Origin: CAZTNW01 sp964614945
GTDB taxonomy: Bacteria; Caldisericota; JANLFM01
NCBI GenBank assembly: GCA_964614945.1
Contig: CAZTNW010000005.1
Span: 13,297 to 77,296, forward strand
Reading direction: 5' to 3'
DNA length: 64,000 bases
In this document: piece by piece, positions 23,872 through 33,369 of the stretch
How the letters are laid out: the number at the start of each line of letters is the position of its first letter
Numbering within the stretch: position 1 is the first letter of the stretch
The notes under the pieces: generated by a model
What the model was told of the DNA's origin: nothing
The model's database searches: none
What the model saw: only the letters and a program-made list of their open reading frames with translations
Program-made: the position numbers and the translations under genes

Positions 23872-24085
23872 TATTGTGATAATAGAATACTCCTCTGTCA
23901 ATACTTTTCATCATTTCGTGCGCAAAGCCTCCTACTATCAGAAAACCGCTACTCGGATCGGAATACTCCAGGAAGAGATAATAGAATCTAATAGGTAACA
24001 GAGGGGGTTAAACTCGAAGGAAAGGAATGAATTCACTCGGCACCGAGCAGCGAGGTGCTTCTCATTATTCCACCTGGCTCAGTGT

Positions 24086-24115
24086 TTGACAGAAAAAGTA
24101 GATTGCCAATATATT
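24086..24115 (+). promoter_or_regulatory. Probable promoter of tRNA-Met/tilS transcript
   Basis: TTGACA, 18-bp spacer, TATATT, 30 bp before the tRNA. As tilS begins 7 bp after the tRNA and the genes downstream are tightly packed, this promoter may drive the long run that follows. Confidence 0.6.
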
Positions 24116-24145
24116 AAAGGGAAGAATGATGCCCCATTTTAAGAG

Positions 24146-24222
24146 GGCGGCGTAGCTCAGGTGGTCAGAGCATGCGGTTCATACCCGCAGTGTCCGGGGT
24201 TCGAATCCCTGCGCCGCCACCA
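24146..24222 (+). tRNA. tRNA-Met (CAU), elongator
   Basis: 77-nt cloverleaf with encoded CCA; acceptor GGCGGCG/CGCCGCC fully paired, anticodon loop TTCATAC. C at position 38 and the GCGG/CCGC stem resemble elongator tRNA-Met of Gram-positives. A tRNA-Ile2 (the TilS substrate, also CAU in DNA) is possible given the neighbouring tilS, but those usually have CTCATAA loops. Confidence 0.88.
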
Positions 24223-24229
24223 GGGTTCA

Positions 24230-25618
24230 ATGAGTAGCGAACTGAAGAGATTGTTCGAGCGCAAACTCCTTTCCACTCTCGCGAAGATTCCGGAAGTTAA
24301 ACCTGAGCAGCATCTCCTTTTGGGCGTCTCGGGCGGCCAGGATTCCTGTGCTCTGCTTCTTGCTCTCAGCTCCTGCCCCTACCGTTTCCGAATTTCTGTG
24401 GGCCATCTGGACCATGGATTGAGGGAGAGGTCGCAAGAGGATCGCTTCTTTGTAGAGGCATTTTGCCGTGAGCTATCCGTTCCTTTCTTCCACCGTGCGA
24501 CCCGGGTCACGCGGTGGAAAGCCGGGAAAAAGCTCTCCCTCGAGGAAGCGGCGCGAGAGGCGCGCCTTGGTTTCCTTCTTGAGCTCAGAAGAGAGCTGCA
24601 GGCGGATTGGCTGGTACTGGGGCACACGGCCGATGACCAGGTGGAGACGGTCTTATTCCGTCTGCTCTCAGGCAGCGGTCTGCAGGGCCTGAAAGGAATC
24701 CCTCCTGTCGATCTGGAGCGGAGGACCCTACATCCCCTCTTGGAACACTGGAGGGAGGAAACGGAGATTTACTGCCGTGATCATCAAGTTTGCTTTCGAC
24801 TTGATCCGAGCAATCTCTCCAGCCATTTCCCCCGCAATCTTCTCAGGCGTGAGATTCTCCCCCTGATCATCTCCTTCTTCCCGAAGGCGAAGGAGTCGAT
24901 CCTCCGTTCGGCAGGGATCCTAATGGAGGAGGACAATTTCTTGAGGCAGCAATCGGATATAGCCGGTATCCCTTTTCTCAGCAAGGAAGACGAGAGCAGC
25001 TTGATCTCGGAAGGCTTGACCTCACTTCCTCTCGCCATCCAGAGACGGCTGATTCAAGCAGAGCTCCTGCGGTTGAAGGGAGAGACCTGTTTTAAGGAGG
25101 TGGAGGCTATACGGGAACTTTTTGCCAAGCAGGTAGGGAGGCGCCTGGATTTATCGCCCTCACTGCAGGCCGCGAGAGGCTACGAGGGGGTGGAAATTCT
25201 GGGGGACGAACTTCGTGAATGGCTGGATTTCAAAGCGGAAGTGGTCCCGCCAGAGAACATTTCCCTGCCCGAGGAAAGGGAAATGCGCTGCGAGTGGGTT
25301 TGGCCAGAGGAGGTATCTTTCCGTGAAGGCGTTTCTTATCTTGATCCCAAAGACAGCGCCCTGCAAGTGAGATTCTGGCGTCCCGGGGATCGGTTTAAAC
25401 CTCTTGGGTGTCCGCATACAAAAAAGCTCCAGGATTTTTTTGTCGACCGGAAGGTCCCCCTGAAAAAGAGGAACTCGATCCCGCTCTTATTCCTCGAAGG
25501 GGACGAGGAGGTGGCCTGTGTGGTGGGGATTGAGGTGGGGGAAAAGGTTAAAATAGGAAGAGAATGTCAGAGAGCCCTGCGGGTGGAAGTGATAGAAAGG
25601 AAAGACGGCCATGCCTGA
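24230..25618 (+). CDS. tilS: tRNA(Ile)-lysidine synthetase
   Basis: 462-aa enzyme that attaches lysine to C34 of tRNA-Ile2 so that it reads AUA. PP-loop SGGQDS near residue 34, VGHLDHGLRE, VLGHTADDQVETVLFRL and FPRNLLRREILP are conserved; the C-terminal TilS domain (RFWRPGDRFKPLG, then KKLQDFFVDRKVPLKKR) is complete. ATG 24230 lies 7 bp after the tRNA; a longer frame would run through the tRNA and is rejected. Its end overlaps the first possible hpt start by 8 bp. Confidence 0.96.
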   Translation: MSSELKRLFERKLLSTLAKIPEVKPEQHLLLGVSGGQDSCALLLALSSCPYRFRISVGHLDHGLRERSQEDRFFVEAFCRELSVPFFHRATRVTRWKAGKKLSLEEAAREARLGFLLELRRELQADWLVLGHTADDQVETVLFRLLSGSGLQGLKGIPPVDLERRTLHPLLEHWREETEIYCRDHQVCFRLDPSNLSSHFPRNLLRREILPLIISFFPKAKESILRSAGILMEEDNFLRQQSDIAGIPFLSKEDESSLISEGLTSLPLAIQRRLIQAELLRLKGETCFKEVEAIRELFAKQVGRRLDLSPSLQAARGYEGVEILGDELREWLDFKAEVVPPENISLPEEREMRCEWVWPEEVSFREGVSYLDPKDSALQVRFWRPGDRFKPLGCPHTKKLQDFFVDRKVPLKKRNSIPLLFLEGDEEVACVVGIEVGEKVKIGRECQRALRVEVIERKDGHA

Positions 25619-26168
25619 AAGGAAGGTAGCGATGTCGGAGAGGATTGAGCGAATCCTTCTGGCGGAGCAGGAGATTAAGGAGAGGATCAGAGAATTAGGC
25701 CGAGAGATCTCCCGGGACTACGCCGGAAGGGAACTCCTTTTGATCTGTGTTCTCAAGGGCGCCTTCGTCTTTCTCTCCGACTTGATCCGTTCGCTTGAGA
25801 TACCGATCACACTGGACTTCATTGCCGTATCCAGCTATGGCTCCGCCACAAGGAGCTCAGGGGTCGTGAGGATCCTCAAGGATCTCGATCAGCCGATCGA
25901 GGGAAAGGAAGTCCTTCTGGTGGAGGATATCGTCGACACGGGCCTGACCCTGAAATATCTGGTCAACATGCTTGAGGAAAGAAAGCCCGCCAGCCTTAAA
26001 ATCTGTGCCCTGCTGGATAAGCCGGAGCGCCGCCAGGTTCCTCTGAATGTAGATTATCTGGGCTTTAAGGTTCCCAACGAGTTCGTCGTCGGGTACGGCC
26101 TCGATTGCAATAACCAGTTCCGGCAATTGCCTTACGTGGCTGTATTAAAGGGGCAAACCCTTCGATAA
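25611..26168 (+). CDS. hpt: Hypoxanthine phosphoribosyltransferase
   Basis: 185-aa purine-salvage enzyme making IMP/GMP from hypoxanthine/guanine and PRPP. PRPP loop LLVEDIVDTGLTLKYL near residue 103, flexible-loop SSYG near 74, and C-terminal VDYLGFKVPNEFVVGYGLD are typical. Two good starts exist: ATG 25611 and ATG 25632 (protein starting SERIERILLAEQEI), each behind a GGAA-type site; the second gives the more usual length. Part of the tilS-hpt-ftsH run seen in many bacteria. Confidence 0.95.
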   Translation: MPERKVAMSERIERILLAEQEIKERIRELGREISRDYAGRELLLICVLKGAFVFLSDLIRSLEIPITLDFIAVSSYGSATRSSGVVRILKDLDQPIEGKEVLLVEDIVDTGLTLKYLVNMLEERKPASLKICALLDKPERRQVPLNVDYLGFKVPNEFVVGYGLDCNNQFRQLPYVAVLKGQTLR

Positions 26169-26222
26169 AAAAGATCCGCATCAGCTATAATAAGAGCATC
26201 TGAAACCGGAAAGGATTGGAAT

Positions 26223-28025
26223 TTGAGGACGAATATCTGGCGAAGCATCGCCGTTTATGCTTTGATTGCCCTGCTCCTGTGGGTATTCTGGCAACTGCTC
26301 TTCGGGGCACCATCTGCCGAGCAGATCCCTTACGCTGATTTGAAGAACTTCATCCGCGATGGCAAGGTCTCCAGTGTCGAGATCGGGGATACGGAAATCA
26401 CGGGGACGCTGACGGACGGGAGGTCTTTCGTCAGCTACTTTAAGCCAGGATCGGACCCTGAGCTGATCCCCCTGCTCGAGGAGAAAAAAGTGGCCTACCG
26501 TTATCCTCCTCCTCCTTCGAACTGGTTGCCCCTTCTCTTGACGTACGGCCTTCCCCTCCTCCTGATTGTCGGATTCTGGTATTTTCTTTTTCGTCAATCC
26601 CAGGCCGGGGGGAGTCAGGCTTTCTCCTTCGGTAAGAGCCGCGCTCGCCTTTTTCTCGACGATCGGCCGCGGGTCACCTTCAACGATGTAGCAGGAGTGG
26701 ATGAGGTTAAGGAGGAGCTGGAGGAAGAGATTGAGTTCCTGAAGAACCCCAAGAAGTTCCAGGCCCTGGGGGCTAAGATACCCAAAGGCGTCCTGCTTGT
26801 TGGCCCGCCCGGATGCGGGAAGACTCTCCTTGCCAGGGCTGTCGCCGGAGAAGCAGGGGTCCCCTTTTTCTCCGTTTCCGGCTCGGAATTCGTGGAGATG
26901 TTTGTAGGGGTGGGGGCGTCGCGCGTGCGGGATCTCTTTGCCCAAGCGAAAAAGTACGCTCCCTGCATTGTCTTCATCGACGAGATCGATGCGGTCGGAA
27001 GATTGAGGGGAGCAGGATTGGGGGGAGGGCACGACGAGCGAGAGCAGACTTTGAACCAGCTCCTCGTGGAAATGGACGGCTTCGACCCCAATGCCGGGGT
27101 GATCATCATCGCTGCCACCAACCGCCCGGATATCCTGGACCCGGCGCTTTTGCGCCCTGGTCGTTTCGACCGCCGCGTTGTCGTGGATAACCCCAATTCT
27201 CACGGACGGGAAGCTATCCTGCGGGTGCACTCGCGCAATAAACCGCTGGAGAATCCTGATGACCTGAAAATCATCGCCCGGAGCACCCCCGGATTTTCCG
27301 GGGCGGATCTGGAGAATGTAATGAATGAAGCGGCCTTGCTTGCCGCCAGGATGAACAAGAAGAAAATTTCCATGGCCGAGTTGCAGGAATCGATCGAGAG
27401 GGTGATCGCCGGCCCGCAGAAGAAGAGTCGGATCGTCTCGGAAAAGGAGAAGCAGATAATTGCCATTCACGAGACCGGTCATGCCCTCGTCGGCCGTTTG
27501 AGACCTGGAGCTGACCCCGTGCGACGGATCTCAATTCTATCCCGAGGTATGGCCTTGGGCTATACAGTTCAATTGCCGACCGAGGACCGCCACGTGCGGA
27601 CGAAGGAAGAGCTTCTCAACCAGATCGCCTTCGCCTTAGGCGGAAGGGCGGCGGAAGAGGAGATTCTCAACGAGATCACTACCGGAGCACAGAATGATTT
27701 TCAAAAGGCCACGGAGCTGGCCCGACAGATGGTCACGGAGTGGGGTATGTCGGACAAAATCGGACCGCTATCTTTTTCCTCGAAGGACGAGCTTGTCTTC
27801 CTGGGGAGGGACCTAACGCGGGAGAGAAATTTCTCCGAGGCCGTGGCTTTCGAGATAGATAAGGAGATCAAGAGTATCGTAACTGCCTGCTACAAGAGCG
27901 CCCTGGAGATCATCCGAGAGAATAAAGAGAAGCTCCGGCGTATCTCCGCCATCCTGATCGAGAAAGAGGTGCTGGAGGGAGAGGAGCTGGAGAAATTGCT
28001 TACCGAGGCTGCCCCTGCTGCTTGA
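26223..28025 (+). CDS. ftsH: ATP-dependent membrane zinc protease FtsH
   Basis: 600-aa AAA+ protease degrading membrane and regulatory proteins. Two N-terminal membrane helices flank an external domain (helices about residues 8-27 and 103-120). Walker A GPPGCGKT near 195, Walker B VFIDEIDAVGR near 250, then the second region of homology, and zinc site HETGHALVG near 420 with the third acidic ligand in TTGAQNDFQKATEL. TTG start at 26223. Only 4 bp separate its stop from hutH, whereas in Actinomycetota folE often follows ftsH directly. Confidence 0.97.
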   Translation: MRTNIWRSIAVYALIALLLWVFWQLLFGAPSAEQIPYADLKNFIRDGKVSSVEIGDTEITGTLTDGRSFVSYFKPGSDPELIPLLEEKKVAYRYPPPPSNWLPLLLTYGLPLLLIVGFWYFLFRQSQAGGSQAFSFGKSRARLFLDDRPRVTFNDVAGVDEVKEELEEEIEFLKNPKKFQALGAKIPKGVLLVGPPGCGKTLLARAVAGEAGVPFFSVSGSEFVEMFVGVGASRVRDLFAQAKKYAPCIVFIDEIDAVGRLRGAGLGGGHDEREQTLNQLLVEMDGFDPNAGVIIIAATNRPDILDPALLRPGRFDRRVVVDNPNSHGREAILRVHSRNKPLENPDDLKIIARSTPGFSGADLENVMNEAALLAARMNKKKISMAELQESIERVIAGPQKKSRIVSEKEKQIIAIHETGHALVGRLRPGADPVRRISILSRGMALGYTVQLPTEDRHVRTKEELLNQIAFALGGRAAEEEILNEITTGAQNDFQKATELARQMVTEWGMSDKIGPLSFSSKDELVFLGRDLTRERNFSEAVAFEIDKEIKSIVTACYKSALEIIRENKEKLRRISAILIEKEVLEGEELEKLLTEAAPAA

Positions 28026-28029
28026 AGAA

Positions 28030-29541
28030 ATGATCATTCTAGATGGAGATCATCTCACTTTAAAGGAGGCCGGGGAGGTGGCGGGAGGGAAAAAGGTGGC
28101 CATTGCTCAGGCCTGCCGCGAAAAAATGGAGCGCTCCCGTTCTTTTCTGCGCGAGGCCTTAAATGCAGGGAAGAAAGTCTACGGTGTGAACACCGGTTTC
28201 GGCTCTTTCTCCGAAAAGGAAATCGCCCCCGGAGAAGCCGCCCGCCTGCAGCGAAACTTGATTATTAGCCACGCCGTGGGCAGCGGAGAGCCCCTGAGCC
28301 AGGCCGAGGTGAGGACGATGCTCCTCCTGCGGGCGAATTCACTGCTCAAGGGATACTCGGCCGTGCGAGTGCAGCTGGTGGAACGCATTCTCGATTTCCT
28401 GAATTATGCAATCGATCCCTACGTGCCGGAGAGAGGTTCAGTGGGAGCCTCCGGAGATCTAATCCCCCTGGCCCATCTCGCCCTGCCTTTAATCGGGGAA
28501 GGCCATGCCTATTACAGGGGGGAACTTCGTCCGACGACAGAGATACTGCGTAAGATCGGATTAGAGCCCCTAGAGCTGGAGTACAAGGAGGGCCTTGCCC
28601 TTATCAACGGCACCCAGGGAATGGCGGCAATAGGCGTGCTCTTTGTGCTCAAAGGCTGGGAACTGCTGAAGATCGCTGACATCGCGTTCGCCCTATCCGC
28701 TGAAGCCCTGGGAGCCCGACGTGATTTCCTGCACCCCATGGTCCATTCCCTCCGTCCTCATGCTGGTGTAAAGGAGGTCCTGGAGAATGCCGGGGCCCTA
28801 TTTGAGGGAAGCGGCAGCGAGAAAAATGATTATGTGCAGGACGCTTACTCCATCCGCTGCGTACCGCAGGTGCATGGAGCGGCGAGGGACGGGGTTCGTT
28901 TCGCCCAGGGTTTCATCGAGCGGGAGATCAACTCCGTTACGGACAACCCCCTCGTTATCCCCGAAGAGGAATCGATCATCTCCGCCGGGAACTTTCACGG
29001 TCAACCCCTTGCGCTGGCTCTGGACACTGCCGCTCTCGCCCTTTCTTACATTGGTTCTATCTCCGAGAGGAGGATCAATCGTCTTTTAGACCCGAAATTG
29101 AGTCGTGGCCTGCCTCCTTTTCTCACTCCCGATGGAGGATTGAACTCCGGCCTGATGCTCGTCCAGTATCTGGCAGCCTCCCTCGTTTCCCAGAATAAAT
29201 CACTCACCTTCCCTTCTTCCGCCGATTCCATCCCTACCTCCGCCGACCAAGAGGATCTGGTCAGTATGGGGATGAACTCGGCTTTAAAGCTGAAGGAGAT
29301 TGTAAAGAATACGAGCACAATTCTGGCCTGCGAGCTGATGTGTGGCACCCAGGCTCTCTATTTTCGTCCGGGTGTAACCCTGGGAAAGGGCAGCCGGGAG
29401 GCATTTGCTTTCCTCTCCGACCTCGTTCCGAAGATGGAGGAGGATCGATACCTTCACCCCGTCCTCGAGCAGGTTGAAGCCTGCCTGGAGAACGGGGATT
29501 TGCTCAAGAACGTGAAGAGTTCAACCGAATTTCTTAAATAA
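28030..29541 (+). CDS. hutH: Histidine ammonia-lyase
   Basis: 503-aa enzyme turning L-histidine into urocanate and ammonia, first step of histidine degradation. The self-forming MIO cofactor triad Ala-Ser-Gly is in GSVGASGDLIPLAHLAL (near residue 143). VNTGFGSF near 56 and the C-terminal SADSIPTSADQEDLVSMG are conserved. It opens a four-gene hut block (hutH-hutU-ftcD-hutI) placed between ftsH and folE. Confidence 0.97.
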   Translation: MIILDGDHLTLKEAGEVAGGKKVAIAQACREKMERSRSFLREALNAGKKVYGVNTGFGSFSEKEIAPGEAARLQRNLIISHAVGSGEPLSQAEVRTMLLLRANSLLKGYSAVRVQLVERILDFLNYAIDPYVPERGSVGASGDLIPLAHLALPLIGEGHAYYRGELRPTTEILRKIGLEPLELEYKEGLALINGTQGMAAIGVLFVLKGWELLKIADIAFALSAEALGARRDFLHPMVHSLRPHAGVKEVLENAGALFEGSGSEKNDYVQDAYSIRCVPQVHGAARDGVRFAQGFIEREINSVTDNPLVIPEEESIISAGNFHGQPLALALDTAALALSYIGSISERRINRLLDPKLSRGLPPFLTPDGGLNSGLMLVQYLAASLVSQNKSLTFPSSADSIPTSADQEDLVSMGMNSALKLKEIVKNTSTILACELMCGTQALYFRPGVTLGKGSREAFAFLSDLVPKMEEDRYLHPVLEQVEACLENGDLLKNVKSSTEFLK

Positions 29542-29555
29542 GGAGGGATCAGAAT

Positions 29556-31211
29556 ATGAGCCACAGAGTCGTGCGGGCATCGCATGGCATAGAGCTGACA
29601 TGTAAGGGCTGGTTGCAGGAAGCTGCCCTGCGGATGCTGATGAATAATCTGAACCCCGAGGTGGCGGAAAGACCGGAGGAGCTGATCGTCTACGGTGGCA
29701 CCGGCAAAGCAGCGCGGAACTGGGACTGTTTTGATGGTATTGTTCGCGCTCTGCGCTCGCTGGAGGACGACGAGACCCTCCTCGTACAGTCGGGAAAACC
29801 GGTAGGAATCTTCAGGACTTCGAACTGGGCTCCTCGTGTCTGCATTGCCAATGCGATGCTAGTTCCGGCCTGGGCGACCTGGGAGAAATTCCGCGAGCTG
29901 GAAAAACTGGGCCTGACCATGTACGGACAGATGACGGCGGGGAGCTGGATCTATATTGGTACCCAGGGAATCCTACAGGGTACTTACGAGACCTTCGCCG
30001 CACTGGCCGAGAGACATTTCGCTGGCTCCCTGGCCGGACGCTGGGTTTTGACTGCCGGCCTGGGAGGGATGGGGGGAGCCCAGCCGCTGGCTGTGACCAT
30101 GAATGATGGAATTGCCCTTATCGTCGAGGTGGACAGGGAAAGGATCGAGCGCCGCTTGAAAACTGGCTATTGCGATCGCATGACCTCCGACCTCGACGAG
30201 GCCCTCCTCTGGTTGGAGGAAGCCAAAAAGGATAAAAAGCCTTTATCGATTGCCCTTCTCGGCAACGCCGCGGAAATTCATCCGGAGATACTCAGGCGAG
30301 GATTGGTGCCGGATGTGGTCACCGATCAGACTTCTGCCCACGACGAGTTGGACGGCTACGTTCCGGCTGGCCTGCCTTATGTGGAGGCCCTCGTGCTGCG
30401 AGAAAAAGATCCCGCTCGTTACGTGGAGATGACCATGAAATCCATAGCTTTGCAGGTAGAAGCGATGCTGGCTTTTAAAGAGCGAGGCTCCATCGTGTTC
30501 GATTACGGAAATAATATCCGCGCTCAGGCGAAGAAGGCCGGCGTGTCCAACGCTTTCGATTTTCCCGGCTTCGTACCGGCTTACATTCGTCCGCTTTTCT
30601 GCCAAGGGAAAGGGCCGTTCCGCTGGGTAGCCCTCTCGGGAGACCCTGATGACATCTACCGTACGGATGAAGTCGTTTTGGAGCTCTTCCCCGAGAATAG
30701 GGCGCTTGCTCGCTGGATCCGACTGGCAGGGAAGAAGGTCAAGTTCCAGGGCCTTCCCGCGAGGATATGCTGGCTCGGATACAGGGAGCGGGCTCTTTTC
30801 GGCGATAAAATAAACAGTTTGGTGAGGAAGGGCGGGCTCAAAGCCCCGATTGTGATAGGGCGGGATCATCTTGATTGCGGATCGGTAGCTTCTCCCTACC
30901 GCGAGACGGAAGGAATGAGGGATCATAGCGATGCGGTCGCGGATTGGCCGATCCTCAATCTCCTTTTGAACACCATCGGAGGAGCATCCTGGGTTTCCTT
31001 CCACCACGGTGGCGGGGTCGGCATCGGCTACTCCCTACATGCCGGGATGGTGATCGTGGCCGATGGAACGGAGGAGACCGGCATCAAGCTCGAGCGTGTG
31101 TTGAATTATGATCCTGGAATCGGCATCCTCCGCCACGCGGACGCCGGTTACGCCGAAGCAATTGAGGCTGCGAGGAACCACCGGCTGCGGATTCCCATGG
31201 AGGAAAAATGA
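29556..31211 (+). CDS. hutU: Urocanate hydratase
   Basis: 551-aa NAD-dependent enzyme converting urocanate to imidazolone propionate. N-terminal QEAALRMLMNNLNPEVAE, VYGGTGKAARNW, NAD-site region TAGLGGMGGAQPLA and the C-terminal GRDHLDCGSVASPYRET with GGASWVSFHHGGGVGIGYS are all present. AAGGAGG precedes the ATG. Its stop overlaps the ftcD start in ATGA, so translation is coupled. Confidence 0.97.
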   Translation: MSHRVVRASHGIELTCKGWLQEAALRMLMNNLNPEVAERPEELIVYGGTGKAARNWDCFDGIVRALRSLEDDETLLVQSGKPVGIFRTSNWAPRVCIANAMLVPAWATWEKFRELEKLGLTMYGQMTAGSWIYIGTQGILQGTYETFAALAERHFAGSLAGRWVLTAGLGGMGGAQPLAVTMNDGIALIVEVDRERIERRLKTGYCDRMTSDLDEALLWLEEAKKDKKPLSIALLGNAAEIHPEILRRGLVPDVVTDQTSAHDELDGYVPAGLPYVEALVLREKDPARYVEMTMKSIALQVEAMLAFKERGSIVFDYGNNIRAQAKKAGVSNAFDFPGFVPAYIRPLFCQGKGPFRWVALSGDPDDIYRTDEVVLELFPENRALARWIRLAGKKVKFQGLPARICWLGYRERALFGDKINSLVRKGGLKAPIVIGRDHLDCGSVASPYRETEGMRDHSDAVADWPILNLLLNTIGGASWVSFHHGGGVGIGYSLHAGMVIVADGTEETGIKLERVLNYDPGIGILRHADAGYAEAIEAARNHRLRIPMEEK

Positions 31212-32107
31212 CAAAGATCGTGGAGTGTGTCCCTAACTTCTCGGAAGGAAGAAGAGAGGAGGTGGTGGAGGAGATTGCCCGGGCCGTGCGTGATGTTAAG
31301 GGAACGAAGATCATCGGCTTTTCCCTCGACCCCGACCACAACCGTGCCGTCCTGACCTTCATCGGAGAGCTGGAACCGGTGAAGGAAGCCGCCTTCCAGG
31401 CCTGTAAGAAAGCCGTGACCCTGATTGACCTGGAAAAGCACTCCGGGCAACATCCGCGCATTGGCGCCTGCGATGTAATTCCTTTTGTTCCTATCATGAA
31501 TGTTGAGATGAAGGAATGCGTACGAATGGCCGAGGAGACCGCGGAGAGGATCTGGAAGGAGTTGGGGGTTCCCACTTACCTCTATGCCGAGGCCGCCCGC
31601 CTGCCAGAGCGGAAAAAGCTGCCCAATATCCGAAAGGGTGATTACGAGGGACTGAAGTTGGAGATCAGCAAGCCAGAGAGGCATCCGGATTATGGAGAGC
31701 CCAGGTTGCATCCCACAGCCGGCGCCACCTCAGTCGGCGCCCGCTTTCCTCTCGTTGCTTACAATATTAACCTGGGCACCTCGGATCTGGAAATAGCCAG
31801 GAAGGTAGCCAGAGCCGTGCGTGAGAGTTCCGGCGGGCTGATGAATGTTCAGGCCAGGGGGATGATGATGAAGTCGCGGGGGCTGGCCCAGGTCTCCCTC
31901 AACCTGCTCGATTACCGCTCTACCCCGCTCTACCGCGTCTTCGAATTAGTGAAGGTGGAGGCCGCCCGCTACGGTGTGAGCGTGGTCTCGAGCGAGGTAA
32001 TCGAACTATTGCCTTTAGAGGCGGTAATCGATACCTTCATCCATTACTTGAGGATTGAGGGTTTTGCGCGAGACCAAATCTTGGAAGAAAAGCTATGGAG
32101 CGATTAA
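31208..32107 (+). CDS. ftcD: Glutamate formimidoyltransferase
   Basis: 299-aa enzyme that moves the formimino group of N-formimino-glutamate to tetrahydrofolate, yielding glutamate. VECVPNFSEGRR at the N-terminus, then HSGQHPRIGACDVIPFVP and HPTAGATSVGARFPLVAYN. Only the transferase domain is present; the cyclodeaminase found in the fused vertebrate-type enzyme is absent and not encoded in this window. Next to folE/folP, it links histidine breakdown with folate one-carbon metabolism. Start overlaps hutU; end overlaps hutI by 13 bp. Confidence 0.95.
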   Translation: MTKIVECVPNFSEGRREEVVEEIARAVRDVKGTKIIGFSLDPDHNRAVLTFIGELEPVKEAAFQACKKAVTLIDLEKHSGQHPRIGACDVIPFVPIMNVEMKECVRMAEETAERIWKELGVPTYLYAEAARLPERKKLPNIRKGDYEGLKLEISKPERHPDYGEPRLHPTAGATSVGARFPLVAYNINLGTSDLEIARKVARAVRESSGGLMNVQARGMMMKSRGLAQVSLNLLDYRSTPLYRVFELVKVEAARYGVSVVSSEVIELLPLEAVIDTFIHYLRIEGFARDQILEEKLWSD

Positions 32108-33354
32108 AAGCGGATCTTTTGTTGAAGAATGCGGGAGTGCTGGCCTGCATCTCGGATCGGGGAGAACCGCGGCGATCATCGGAAATGATGGGATTGGACC
32201 CGATGGAAAATGGGGCGCTGGCCGCACTCAAAGGGAAGATCGTCTGGCTGGGAAAGACGGATAAGGCCCAGGAAGCAGTGGAGTTGCTGCCGGATGGCCG
32301 AACTATTAATGCAAATGGGTTTCTCGTCACCCCCGGCCTGGTTGATCCTCATACTCACCCGGTATTTGCTGGCTGGAGGGAGGATGAGTTCAGGAGGAGG
32401 CTCCAGGGAATGCCCTACCTGCAGATTGCCCGGGAAGGCGGAGGAATCCTGAAGACGGTAAGGGAGACAAAAGCGGCGACTATAGAGGAGATCCTTACAC
32501 AGGCTCTTTTCCTCCTTAAGATGGCGCTTGCTCATGGGACTACGGCGCTCGAAGCCAAGTCCGGCTACGGCCTTGATTGGGAGAGCGAGAGGAAGTTGCT
32601 CAGGGCCATCCAGCGCCTGGGAGAATCAGTCCCGCAGACGATCATCCCCACATTCCTCGGAGCTCACTCCGTACCGCCGGAATATTCAAATGACCCTGAT
32701 TCTTTCGTGGATAAGCTGGTGGAGGAAATGTTGCCAAAAGTGAAAGAGGAGGGCCTCGCCCGATTCTCCGATGTCTTCTGCGAAGAAGGTGCTTTCTCCC
32801 TTTCCCAGGCCAGGAGGATCTTGCTTAAAGCGAAAGAGCTTGGCCTTTCTCTGAAGATTCACGCAGAGGAATTCAATCGTCTGGGCGGGACGCTGTTGGC
32901 CTGCGAACTCCAAGCTACATCGGCCGACCATCTCCTGAAGGTAAATGAGGAGGACATCGATCGCCTTGGGAAAAGCGATGTAATTGCTGTGCTCCTTCCC
33001 GGAACGGCTTTCGCTTTGAAAGGGGAATTTCCTCTGGCGCGAGCAATGATCGAGAGGGGCGTGGCAGTGGCATTAGGGACTGATTTCAATCCGGGGACTT
33101 CTCTCTGCCCCTCGCAGCAGATCATGATGAATCTGGCCTGTTTCCAGTTGGGGATGTCCGCGGAGGAAGCGCTGGTCGCCGCAACGCTAAACGCGGCCTA
33201 CGCCATCGGCGAGGAGGAAAGAAGGGGCAGCCTCGATACAGGTAAAGCCGCTGATTTCTTGCTCTGGAAGGTCAAGAATGTAGATCTGCTGCCATATTTA
33301 TGGGGAGTTAATTTGGTCGACCAGGTCTTTATCGCTGGCCGGAGGGTGGCTTAG
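32095..33354 (+). CDS. hutI: Imidazolonepropionase
   Basis: 419-aa amidohydrolase opening imidazolone propionate to N-formimino-glutamate. Metal ligands: LVDPHTHPVFAG near residue 84, a His in FLGAHSVPPEY near 186, KIHAEEFNRLGG near 256, and GTDFNPGTSLC near 325. Length and motif order are standard. It completes the pathway from histidine to glutamate together with the three genes before it. No separate hut regulator is seen nearby. Confidence 0.96.
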   Translation: MERLKADLLLKNAGVLACISDRGEPRRSSEMMGLDPMENGALAALKGKIVWLGKTDKAQEAVELLPDGRTINANGFLVTPGLVDPHTHPVFAGWREDEFRRRLQGMPYLQIAREGGGILKTVRETKAATIEEILTQALFLLKMALAHGTTALEAKSGYGLDWESERKLLRAIQRLGESVPQTIIPTFLGAHSVPPEYSNDPDSFVDKLVEEMLPKVKEEGLARFSDVFCEEGAFSLSQARRILLKAKELGLSLKIHAEEFNRLGGTLLACELQATSADHLLKVNEEDIDRLGKSDVIAVLLPGTAFALKGEFPLARAMIERGVAVALGTDFNPGTSLCPSQQIMMNLACFQLGMSAEEALVAATLNAAYAIGEEERRGSLDTGKAADFLLWKVKNVDLLPYLWGVNLVDQVFIAGRRVA

Positions 33355-33369
33355 GAAGGAATTGCCTCA

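Noticed and set aside
24146..24222. tRNA-Ile2 (lysidine-modified) instead of tRNA-Met
   Set aside because: Anticodon loop TTCATAC and the stem match elongator tRNA-Met; adjacency to tilS alone is not enough.
24161..24229. Upstream start for tilS inside the tRNA
   Set aside because: Would translate tRNA sequence; ATG 24230 fits family length.
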